From Methanosarcinaceae archaeon (lineage in GTDB: Archaea > Halobacteriota > Methanosarcinia > Methanosarcinales > Methanosarcinaceae), in contig JAGAEB010000068.1 in NCBI GenBank assembly GCA_017613335.1, forward strand, positions 1-5,597: a stretch of 5,597 nucleotides of DNA, written 5' to 3'. The notes under the pieces were generated by a model that saw only the letters and a program-made list of their open reading frames with translations, was not told the DNA's origin and ran no database searches. Shown piece by piece: positions 1 through 5,063 of this stretch. Made by a program: the position numbers and the translations under genes. Each line of letters begins with the position of its first letter. Position 1 is the stretch's first letter.

Positions 1-240
1 CACTGCCCCTCCGCAGTCACTGCCCCTCCGCAGTCACTGCCCCTCCGCAGTCACTGCCCCTCCGCAGTCACTGCACCTCCGCAGTCATTGCACCTCCGCA
101 GTCACTGCCCCTTCACAGTCACTGCCCCTTCTCAGTCACTGCACCGCCGCAGTCACTGCACCGCCGCAGTCACTGCACCGCCGCAGTCACTGCACCGCCG
201 CAGTCACTGCACCTCCATCAGTCACTGCACCTCCATCAGT
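1..240. repeat. 17-bp tandem repeat array with internal dyad symmetry (14 units, truncated by window edge)
   Basis: Twelve 17-bp units run head to tail from 1 to 204, followed by two 18-bp units (205-222, 223-240). The first four are identical (CACTGCCCCTCCGCAGT). Later units change mainly in the middle: CCCTCC, ACCTCC, ACCGCC, CCCTTC and ACCTCCA. The outer ACTG and CAGT are complementary and are kept in 13 of 14 units; unit 6 (86-102) has ATTG, which still pairs through a G-T wobble. Each unit can therefore form a small hairpin, and each junction is an 11-nt palindrome, GCAGTCACTGC. The array ends abruptly at CATTCCGG and probably continues to the left. There are no spacers, so it is not a CRISPR. 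It is best called an intergenic minisatellite of unknown function. Confidence 0.95.
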
Positions 241-313
241 CATTCCGGCTGCCCCGGCGGATCCCGATGATCGTATTTTCCGGCTGCTCTGTCCGGCTTT
301 GCGAGGATCCGGG

Positions 314-339
314 TTTCCGGACGGCCGCCGGTCCGGAAA
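314..339. repeat. Perfect 9-bp inverted repeat upstream of valS
   Basis: TTTCCGGAC (314-322) and GTCCGGAAA (331-339) are perfect reverse complements separated by 8 GC-rich bases. The dyad lies about 25 bp upstream of an AT-rich TATA-like stretch, so it could be a protein-binding operator. It could also be a hairpin ending a transcript from the left, but no T-run follows it on either strand. The rest of 241-362 is GC-rich, with a direct repeat TTCCGGCTGC at 243-252 and 278-287, and shows no gene. Confidence 0.6.
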
Positions 340-362
340 AACGCCGGACAGACCGTCCAATG

Positions 363-430
363 AAAAATATTAAATCCATATTTGTCATTCTGCTACCATT
401 TATCTGAAAATTTCAGTCTATCTTATATTT
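363..430 (+). promoter_or_regulatory. Candidate archaeal promoter region of valS (two TATA-like boxes)
   Basis: Two AT-rich islands stand out in GC-rich DNA: AAAATATTAAA at 364-374 and TCTTATATTT at 421-430. Either could be a TATA box. With the usual archaeal distance of about 25 bp, transcripts would start near 395 or 452 and carry leaders of roughly 120 or 65 nt before the valS ATG at 517. No clear BRE separates the two. The assignment rests on composition and position only. Confidence 0.4.
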
Positions 431-502
431 CATATCATTCCGGAAATTTTTCCGCCCGGACCCCGGGTCTTCTGTCAGATCCGGCCGGGCCGAAGCGTTT
501 CC

Positions 503-509
503 GGGAGGT
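503..509 (+). promoter_or_regulatory. Shine-Dalgarno site of valS
   Basis: GGGAGGT, ending 7 nt before the ATG at 517, is a strong match to the complement of the archaeal 16S rRNA 3' tail. It decides the start: the reading frame is open back to 382, but only the 517 ATG has this site and only it gives a normal ValRS N-terminus. Confidence 0.85.
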
Positions 510-516
510 TTTTTCC

Positions 517-3147
517 ATGAGTTCGGAAATCCCTAAAGAATATATTGCCGGTGAAATTGAACCGAAATGGATGGCGCAGTGGGACAAATCAATGTACTAT
601 TTCGACTGGGCAGACCGCACGCGCCCGCAGTACATCATTGATACGCCGCCGCCGTATCCGACCGGAAACTTCCACATCGGAAACGCCCTGAACTGGTGCT
701 ACATCGATTTCAATGCCAGATTCAGAAGAATGAAAGGGTACAACGTCATGTTCCCGCAGGGCTGGGACTGCCACGGACTGCCGACGGAAGTCAAAGTCGA
801 AGAACTGAACCACATCACGAAAAATGAAGTTCCGAGAGAAGAATTCCGCCGCATGTGCGAAGAACTCACGCGCGGCAACATCGAAAAAATGAGAAACACG
901 ATGCTGCGCCTCGGCTTTTCAAACGACTGGAGCAACGAATTCATCACCATGGAGCCGTCCTACTTCGTCAAAACGCAGCGGTCATTCCTGAAAATGTTCG
1001 AAAAGGACATGATCTACCACGAAGAACACCCGGTCAACTGGTGTCCGCGCTGCGAAACGGCCATCGCGCTTGCCGAAGTCGAATACAAAGCCAACACCTC
1101 AAAGCTCAATTATCTCCACTTCCCGCTCGCCGACGACCCGTCCGTTAAACTGGATATCGCGACATCCCGTCCGGAACTCCTCTGCGCCTGCGCCGCCGTC
1201 GCCGTTTCTCCCGACGACGAACGCTACCGCGCCTACATCGGAAAAGACCTCATCGTCCCGCTCTTCGGACAGCGCGTGACGATCATCGCCGACGAAGCCG
1301 TCGATTCCGCATTCGGTACCGGCGTCGTCATGATCTGTTCTTTCGGTGACAAGCAGGATATCCGCTGGATCAAGACGCACCACCTCAAAGTCACAAAAGC
1401 GATCGACAAGACGGGTCTCATGACTGCCGCCGCCGGAAAATACAAAGGCATGACGATCGCCGACTGCAAAGCCGCCGTCATCGAAGATCTCCGCGCGGAA
1501 GGTTACCTCTATGACCGGAAACCGCTCGAACAGAACGTCGGTCTCTGCTGGCGCTGCAAAACGCCGATCGAGATCCTTTCCGAACCGCAGTGGTTCGTCA
1601 AAGTCAAGCCGGAAGAGATCCTCAGCACGGCCGATCAGATCAACTGGGTCCCGGATTACATGAAAGTCCGTCTCGAGAACTGGACGAACACGATGGAATG
1701 GGACTGGTGCATTTCCCGTCAGAGAATTTTTGCAACGCCGATCCCGGTCTGGTACTGCAAAGACTGCGGTCACATTCTCGTCGCAGAAGACAGCTGGCTG
1801 CCGATCGATCCGACCAAAGACGCCCCGAAATGCGCCTGCCCGAAATGCGGCGGCAACAATTTCCTCGGCGAGACGGATGTTCTCGACACCTGGATGGACT
1901 CCTCTCTGACCGTCATGCACGTCACCGGCTGGGACAGCGATCACGAACTCCGTCTGCCGGCGCAGATCCGTCCGCAGGGTCACGACATCATCAGGACATG
2001 GGCTTTTTACACGATCCTGCGCGCCATGGCGCTCGAAGGCAAAAAACCGTGGGAGAATATCGTCATCAACGGCATGGTCCTCGGTCCGGACGGCCGCAAG
2101 ATGAGCAAATCTCTCGGCAACATCATCTCCCCGCTCGACGTCTGCAAGGATTACAGCGCCGATGCTTTCAGACAGTGGGCGGCTCTGGGCGGATCCGTCG
2201 GATCCGATGTCATGTTCCGCTGGGAAGATGTCGTTTCCGCTTCCCGTTTCATTCAGAAGATGTGGAACATCTACCGCTTCTCCATGATGAACCTCGAAGG
2301 TTTCACAGCTTCCGATGCCGCCGGATTCGACAGATCTCTTCTGAAAGCCGCCGACTTCTGGCTCCTCTCAAAGCTCAATGTGATGATCAGAGAGACCACG
2401 GACGCCATGGAAGCTTTCAGATTCGATGACTGTTTCAAACTCCTCAGAGCCTTCATCTGGGAAACGCTGGCCGACAACTATCTCGAACTCGTCAAAGGCC
2501 GTCTCTACGGCAAAGACGCAGAAGAAAAGAAAGCCGCGCAGTACACGCTTTATGTGACGATCGACACGCTCTGCAGACTGCTTGCGCCGTTCGTCCCGTT
2601 CCTGGCGGAAGAAATGTATTCCCGGATCGGCACAGAAAGCGTCCACAAGGCTTCCTGGCCTGAAGCGGACGAATCTCTCATCTCCGCAGACGCAGAACTC
2701 ATGGGCGAATACATCAAAGAGATCACGGGCGAGATCCGCGGCTACAAGTCCGGTCACAAGATCGCTCTCAACGCACCGCTCAGAAACATCGAGATCTACG
2801 GTGTTGCCGTCGACACGACCGACATTTCAGGTGCCGTCAACAGCCCTGTCGTTTTCAGAGAAGGAAAACCCGACTTCGACTATGTCCCGACGGAAGTCAA
2901 ACCCAACATGGGCGCGCTGGGCCCCGTCTTCAAAGGAAAGGCCGGAAAAGTCGGCGCCTCTCTCAAAGCCCTCGACCCCGCCGAAGCCCTGAAAATGAAA
3001 GAAGCCGGCAGGATCTCCGTCACCGTCGACGGCGAAAAAATCGAACTCGACGGCAGCACGATCGAAGTCCTCAAAGAACTCGTCTCCGCCGGCCGCGAAG
3101 TCGATGTCCTTCACGTCAAAGACGCCGTTGTGATCATCGAAAAATAA
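517..3147 (+). CDS. valS: Valyl-tRNA synthetase, archaeal type
   Basis: A cytoplasmic class Ia aminoacyl-tRNA synthetase that charges tRNA-Val with valine using ATP and edits mischarged threonine. The protein is 876 aa. Visible features are: the HIGH-type motif H53-I-G-N56 after PPPYPTGNF; Cys pairs C176-x2-C179 and C344-x2-C347, and C414-x2-C417 with C441-x2-C444, likely zinc knuckles; the CP1 editing region at about 190-330 (TSRPELL, FGTGVVMICSFGDK); DWCISRQRIFATPIPVWYC just before C417; DTWMDSS; GHDIIRTWAFY; and K528-M-S-K-S532. An anticodon-binding helical domain follows at about 620-780. The extended bacterial C-terminal coiled coil is absent, and the protein ends in a short VDVLHVKDAVVIIEK-like tail. 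Use of ValRS signatures rather than IleRS or LeuRS supports the amino-acid assignment. Leucine codons shift towards CTC along the gene. It stands alone, flanked by non-coding DNA. The start is set by the Shine-Dalgarno at 503-509. Confidence 0.97.
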   Translation: MSSEIPKEYIAGEIEPKWMAQWDKSMYYFDWADRTRPQYIIDTPPPYPTGNFHIGNALNWCYIDFNARFRRMKGYNVMFPQGWDCHGLPTEVKVEELNHITKNEVPREEFRRMCEELTRGNIEKMRNTMLRLGFSNDWSNEFITMEPSYFVKTQRSFLKMFEKDMIYHEEHPVNWCPRCETAIALAEVEYKANTSKLNYLHFPLADDPSVKLDIATSRPELLCACAAVAVSPDDERYRAYIGKDLIVPLFGQRVTIIADEAVDSAFGTGVVMICSFGDKQDIRWIKTHHLKVTKAIDKTGLMTAAAGKYKGMTIADCKAAVIEDLRAEGYLYDRKPLEQNVGLCWRCKTPIEILSEPQWFVKVKPEEILSTADQINWVPDYMKVRLENWTNTMEWDWCISRQRIFATPIPVWYCKDCGHILVAEDSWLPIDPTKDAPKCACPKCGGNNFLGETDVLDTWMDSSLTVMHVTGWDSDHELRLPAQIRPQGHDIIRTWAFYTILRAMALEGKKPWENIVINGMVLGPDGRKMSKSLGNIISPLDVCKDYSADAFRQWAALGGSVGSDVMFRWEDVVSASRFIQKMWNIYRFSMMNLEGFTASDAAGFDRSLLKAADFWLLSKLNVMIRETTDAMEAFRFDDCFKLLRAFIWETLADNYLELVKGRLYGKDAEEKKAAQYTLYVTIDTLCRLLAPFVPFLAEEMYSRIGTESVHKASWPEADESLISADAELMGEYIKEITGEIRGYKSGHKIALNAPLRNIEIYGVAVDTTDISGAVNSPVVFREGKPDFDYVPTEVKPNMGALGPVFKGKAGKVGASLKALDPAEALKMKEAGRISVTVDGEKIELDGSTIEVLKELVSAGREVDVLHVKDAVVIIEK

Positions 3148-3158
3148 ACGCATGAAAA

Positions 3159-3193
3159 GAAGGGATCCGGATCATCAGAGTCCTGATCCCTTC
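3159..3193 (+). terminator. Hairpin after valS, possible terminator
   Basis: GAAGGGATC (3159-3167) pairs with GATCCCTTC (3185-3193). After one C/T mismatch the stem continues with GGA (3169-3171) and TCC (3181-3183), closing a 9-nt loop. It begins 11 nt after the valS stop. Only a weak pyrimidine stretch follows, so it may be a terminator or a 3'-end stabilising hairpin rather than a classic U-tract terminator. Confidence 0.55.
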
Positions 3194-3205
3194 CTGATTC
3201 TTACC

Positions 3206-3239
3206 GGCGGCAGGAAATCCGTCAGAATCTCCTGCCGTC
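3206..3239. repeat. Second inverted repeat downstream of valS
   Basis: CGGCAGGA (3208-3215) and TCCTGCCG (3230-3237) are perfect reverse complements around a 14-nt loop. The stem can be extended outwards by a G-T wobble and a G-C pair. It lies 12 bp past the first post-valS hairpin. It may be a second 3'-end structure of the valS transcript. No U-tract follows. Confidence 0.45.
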
Positions 3240-3282
3240 ATCCGATTCTCTGTCCTGAAATTCGCATCTGCTGAAATAACCC

Positions 3283-3364
3283 GTGATCCTGCGATCCTGA
3301 GATTCCGCGATCCTGTAATTCCCCGCGATCCCGCAATTTCGTGATCCTGCGATCCTGTGATCCC
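3283..3364. repeat. Octamer tandem repeat, consensus G(C/T)GATCCT, ten units
   Basis: Ten consecutive 8-bp units fill this stretch: GTGATCCT, GCGATCCT, GAGATTCC, GCGATCCT, GTAATTCC, then CC inserted, GCGATCCC, GCAATTTC, GTGATCCT, GCGATCCT and GTGATCCC. Only the two inserted bases (3323-3324) break the phase. The array sits in the 291-bp gap between valS and hisE and ends 74 bp before the hisE start. No gene is visible in this gap. An open frame on the opposite strand only reflects the repeat (recurring ITGSR/IAGSR) and lacks codon support. Function is unknown. Confidence 0.9.
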
Positions 3365-3408
3365 TCTCAGCCTCTGATCAGGCATCTGCGGGCGGGTATT
3401 TCCGGCAG

Positions 3409-3435
3409 ATCATCGGCCGCCGTGCCGGAGATGAT
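3409..3435 (+). promoter_or_regulatory. Hairpin enclosing the hisE ribosome binding site
   Basis: The hisE Shine-Dalgarno is GGAG at 3427-3430, 8 nt before the ATG at 3439. It lies inside a possible hairpin: ATCAT (3409-3413) pairs with ATGAT (3431-3435) and CGGC (3414-3417) with GCCG (3424-3427), leaving GAG (3428-3430) as a bulge. An overlapping alternative stem, ATCTGC (3384-3389) with GCAGAT (3405-3410), cannot coexist fully with it. The Shine-Dalgarno is well supported; the regulatory folding is speculation from base pairing alone. Confidence 0.35.
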
Positions 3436-3438
3436 TCT

Positions 3439-3750
3439 ATGACTGATCTATCTGTTATCCAGGAAATTTATGACGTGATCAAAGACCGCGCCGAAAAACA
3501 GCCGGAAGGCTCTTATGTGTGTCAGATCCTCAACCACCGCAAAGGCATCAACAAGATCCTTGAAAAAGTGGCTGAAGAAAACAATGAAGCGATCCTCGCC
3601 GTCAAAGACGGCAACAAGGACGATATCATCTACGAGACCGCCGACCTTGTTTTCCATCTCCTGATCATGCTCTACGAAGCCGGTGTCACGCCGGAGGAAA
3701 TCGCCGAAGAGCTTGAAAAACGGCATAAAAACATGCCGCAGAGATCCTGA
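3439..3750 (+). CDS. hisE: Phosphoribosyl-ATP pyrophosphatase (HisE)
   Basis: Catalyses the second step of histidine biosynthesis in the cytoplasm, hydrolysing phosphoribosyl-ATP to phosphoribosyl-AMP and pyrophosphate. At 103 aa it is a complete stand-alone HisE of the all-alpha NTP pyrophosphohydrolase (MazG-like) superfamily. It shows IYDVIKDR and PEGSY near the N-terminus (10-26), the helix ILEKVAEENNEAILAVKDG (40-58) carrying the metal-binding E47-x2-E50, YETAD with E66-x2-D69, LVFHLLIML (70-78), and the usual ending EELEKRHK (90-97). HisE proteins usually have VGEEATE where this one has VAEENNE, a conservative change that leaves the acidic residues intact. It is not fused to HisI, and no other his gene is in view, so it is probably its own transcription unit. 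Its start has GGAG 8 nt upstream. Confidence 0.95.
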   Translation: MTDLSVIQEIYDVIKDRAEKQPEGSYVCQILNHRKGINKILEKVAEENNEAILAVKDGNKDDIIYETADLVFHLLIMLYEAGVTPEEIAEELEKRHKNMPQRS

Positions 3751-3755
3751 TCCCG

Positions 3756-3815
3756 TCCGGAAAACCGGCCGGCCGATCCGTTCTGATCCGGTCCGGTCCG
3801 GCCTGTCTTTCCGGA
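3756..3815. repeat. CCGG-rich nested inverted repeats after hisE
   Basis: TCCGGAAA (3756-3763) is complementary to TTTCCGGA (3808-3815). Inside it, GGCCGG (3767-3772) is complementary to CCGGCC (3798-3803). The centre holds the direct repeat GGTCC/CCGGTCC. It lies directly after the hisE stop and could form a large, imperfect 3' structure. The simple CCGG-rich composition makes some of this pairing likely by chance. Confidence 0.4.
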
Positions 3816-3865
3816 AATGATACGGCCGCCGGGATTCCCCGACGCCGGTCGTCATCGTTTCTTCA

Positions 3866-3960
3866 GATTTCTGCCGGACGGATCTGTCCGGAAGAAATCC
3901 CGAATCCTGTTTCTTTCTGCTTTTTTCTTTCTGCTTTTGTTTCTGCTTTTTTCTTTCTTG
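3866..3960 (+). terminator. Strong hairpin followed by T-rich tract, probable terminator
   Basis: GATTTCTGCCGGAC (3866-3879) pairs with GTCCGGAAGAAATC (3886-3899): 13 pairs with one G/A mismatch around a 6-nt loop. From 3905 to 3960 the plus strand then has no A at all and 38 T in 56 bases. The tract includes two T6 runs and three related units, TTTCTGCTTTTTTC (3914), TTTCTGCTTTTG (3928) and TTTCTGCTTTTTTC (3940). Archaeal RNA polymerase terminates at oligo-T on the non-template strand, so this is a good terminator for transcripts coming from hisE. The hydrophobic open frame through it comes from the T-run and is not taken as a gene. Confidence 0.7.
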
Positions 3961-3966
3961 CAATAC

Positions 3967-3974
3967 TTTATATC
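3967..3974 (+). promoter_or_regulatory. TATA-like box, candidate promoter of the YgjP-family gene
   Basis: TTTATATC resembles the methanogen TATA box and is preceded by GCAATAC. A transcript would begin near 3995-4000 and have a leader of about 140 nt before the ATG at 4137. That leader (4005-4090) is strikingly poor in A (four in 86 bases) and rich in T. No other gene is visible between 3961 and 4136. A closer but weaker alternative is TTATTTTG at 4082-4089. Confidence 0.4.
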
Positions 3975-4090
3975 ATACTGCAGAAATACAGAGCGACTCC
4001 TCCTGTGTCTTCGCGATTCAGCGTGTTTCGGTATTTCTCCGTGCTTTGTGTGTTCTTTCCTGTCTTTTCCGTGTTCTGTGCTTATTTTGT

Positions 4091-4150
4091 GAAAACGATC
4101 CTGAAAACGATCCTGAAAACGAAAATGTGTGATCCTATGAAAACGAAAAA
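4091..4150. repeat. 12-bp repeat running across the start of the YgjP-family gene
   Basis: A 12-bp period is visible: GAAAACGATCCT (4091-4102), the same again (4103-4114), GAAAACGAAAAT (4115-4126), GTGTGATCCTAT (4127-4138) and GAAAACGAAAAA (4139-4150). The ATG at 4137 lies at a unit junction. GTGATCC (4129-4135) just upstream matches the complement of the 16S tail sequence GGATCAC and may act as the Shine-Dalgarno extension. The period is a multiple of three, so the frame stays open upstream and the start is harder to fix. Confidence 0.75.
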
Positions 4151-5003
4151 TGATGTTACGGAAAAATCTCCGGTCCGCATTGCCGATGAACCTTTTTTCA
4201 TCGGAGAGATCCCGCTGCCGCTCGTCATCGTCAGTTCAGGGAAACGGAAAAAAACGATCTCCTATTCTGTTGAAAACAGGAAAGTTTCTGCAGAAGACGG
4301 CATCGGATCCGGCCTGTACATCCTCACCCGCGTTCCGTCCGGAACGCCGGAATCAGAGATCCGCGACATTCTTTCAAAACCGCATGTCGGGGAAGTTCTG
4401 ACAAAGACATACCGGAAACGTCTTTCCGATCTGAAGCAGATTGCAGAATCCGATGAAAACATCTTCACAGACGGGTCTTATCTTCTTTTCAACGGGGATC
4501 GTTTCCTGCTTTCCGTGTCGCATTTTCCGATTTCGGACAGGCGCAGAAAACCGTATGCTGAGATTGAAAAAAACGGGGACGTTTTCCGGGCGGCCGTCTA
4601 TCACAACAGGCAGGTCAGCCCCGAGGATGAAAAAAGGCTGATCGCGGACAGTTACAGAGCTTTCCTGAAAGAACGGGGGGAGATCCTGTTTCAGGCGCGC
4701 GCTGATTTCTGGTTCCGGATCTACAGAGATGCCGGACTGATCGTCTGTGAACCGAAATCAGTGACAGCAGAAACCTCCAAAAGAAGATGGGGATGCTGCA
4801 GCAATGACAACAGGATCCGCATCAATTACCTCCTTGCAGAAATGAAAACGCCGCTGATCGATTACGTTATCATCCACGAACTCTGCCATATCCGGTTCAA
4901 AAACCATTCACGGGATTTCTGGAATCTGGTCTCCTACCAGTGTCCCGACTATAAAAATAAAAGAAAAAAAGTCAATGAAAACAGCAGCAGGGTTTTCTTC
5001 TGA
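4137..5003 (+). CDS. YgjP/DUF45-family metal-dependent hydrolase (putative zinc peptidase)
   Basis: Probable soluble metallopeptidase-like protein of the YgjP (UPF/DUF45, M48-like) family; substrate unknown. At 288 aa it has the family layout. An N-terminal beta-rich part begins IPLPLVIV and KRKKTIS (residues 25-42), where relatives have IPYxIxRSxRRKTISLxV. A middle region follows. The C-terminal core has RRWGCCSNDNRIRIN (W218-G-C-C-S222), then DYVIIHELCH with the gluzincin motif H247-E248-x2-H251, NHSRDFW (H257, a likely further metal ligand) and CPDYKNKRKK. Two residues differ from the common form: HELCH for HELAH and WGCCS for WGSCS. ATG 4137 is chosen because GTGATCC precedes it and the family domain begins soon after. 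ATG 4125, GTG 4089 and GTG 4005 are in frame but lack a ribosome binding site, and the longer forms would add a low-complexity hydrophobic leader. It uses CTG and CTT for leucine more than valS does. It converges on tmk. Confidence 0.88.
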   Translation: MKTKNDVTEKSPVRIADEPFFIGEIPLPLVIVSSGKRKKTISYSVENRKVSAEDGIGSGLYILTRVPSGTPESEIRDILSKPHVGEVLTKTYRKRLSDLKQIAESDENIFTDGSYLLFNGDRFLLSVSHFPISDRRRKPYAEIEKNGDVFRAAVYHNRQVSPEDEKRLIADSYRAFLKERGEILFQARADFWFRIYRDAGLIVCEPKSVTAETSKRRWGCCSNDNRIRINYLLAEMKTPLIDYVIIHELCHIRFKNHSRDFWNLVSYQCPDYKNKRKKVNENSSRVFF

Positions 5004-5011
5004 AGAAAGCC
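4991..5011 (+). repeat. Palindrome across the stop codon of the YgjP-family gene
   Basis: GGTTTTCTT (4991-4999) pairs with AAGAAAGCC (5003-5011), with one G-T wobble, around a 3-base loop. The TGA stop at 5001-5003 lies in and beside the loop. It overlaps a second small palindrome, CCTCA-A-TGAGG (5010-5020), so the two hairpins compete for bases. It probably belongs to the 3' end of this gene. Confidence 0.5.
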
Positions 5012-5034
5012 TCAATGAGGATCAGAAAAGAAAT

Positions 5035-5055
5035 CGGCCGCATCCGGCTGTTTTT
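5035..5055. terminator. Probable bidirectional terminator between convergent genes
   Basis: CGGCCG (5035-5040) pairs with CGGCTG (5045-5050) around the loop CATC, with one G-T wobble, and T5 follows directly at 5051-5055 on the plus strand. Read on the minus strand, the same hairpin is followed by ATTTCTTTTC. Both the YgjP-family gene (plus) and tmk (minus) could therefore end here, which fits the 60-bp convergent gap. Confidence 0.6.
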
Positions 5056-5063
5056 CCCGGCTT

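Noticed and set aside
1..240. CRISPR array
   Set aside because: Units are 17 bp and adjoin directly, with no unique spacers.
88..270. 60-aa plus-strand open frame through the 17-bp repeats
   Set aside because: A 17-bp unit reads as the same stop-free 17-codon cycle in all three plus frames, so openness is no evidence of coding. It starts at a TTG inside the array with no ribosome binding site. It could only be real as the tail of a gene outside the window.
382..516. 45-residue N-terminal extension of valyl-tRNA synthetase
   Set aside because: It is in an AT-rich promoter-like stretch, has no family similarity, and a strong Shine-Dalgarno precedes the ATG at 517.
1099..1983. 294-aa minus-strand open frame inside valS
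   Set aside because: Antisense shadow caused by the C-rich third codon positions of valS; no recognisable domain.
1590..2429. 279-aa plus-strand open frame inside valS
   Set aside because: Overlaps the catalytic core of valS in another frame; its arginine/histidine-rich low-complexity composition is typical of a shadow frame.
3134..3385. Minus-strand protein with ITGSR-type repeats
   Set aside because: Only mirrors the octamer array and runs antisense into the end of valS.
3439..3750. Possibility that hisE is a MazG-type housecleaning enzyme
   Set aside because: PEGSY, the YETADLVFHLL block and the EELEKRHK ending are specific to HisE within the superfamily.
3817..4092. Small hydrophobic protein with possible membrane segment
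   Set aside because: The Phe/Leu run is the translation of the T-rich terminator tract; no ribosome binding site and no similarity recognised.
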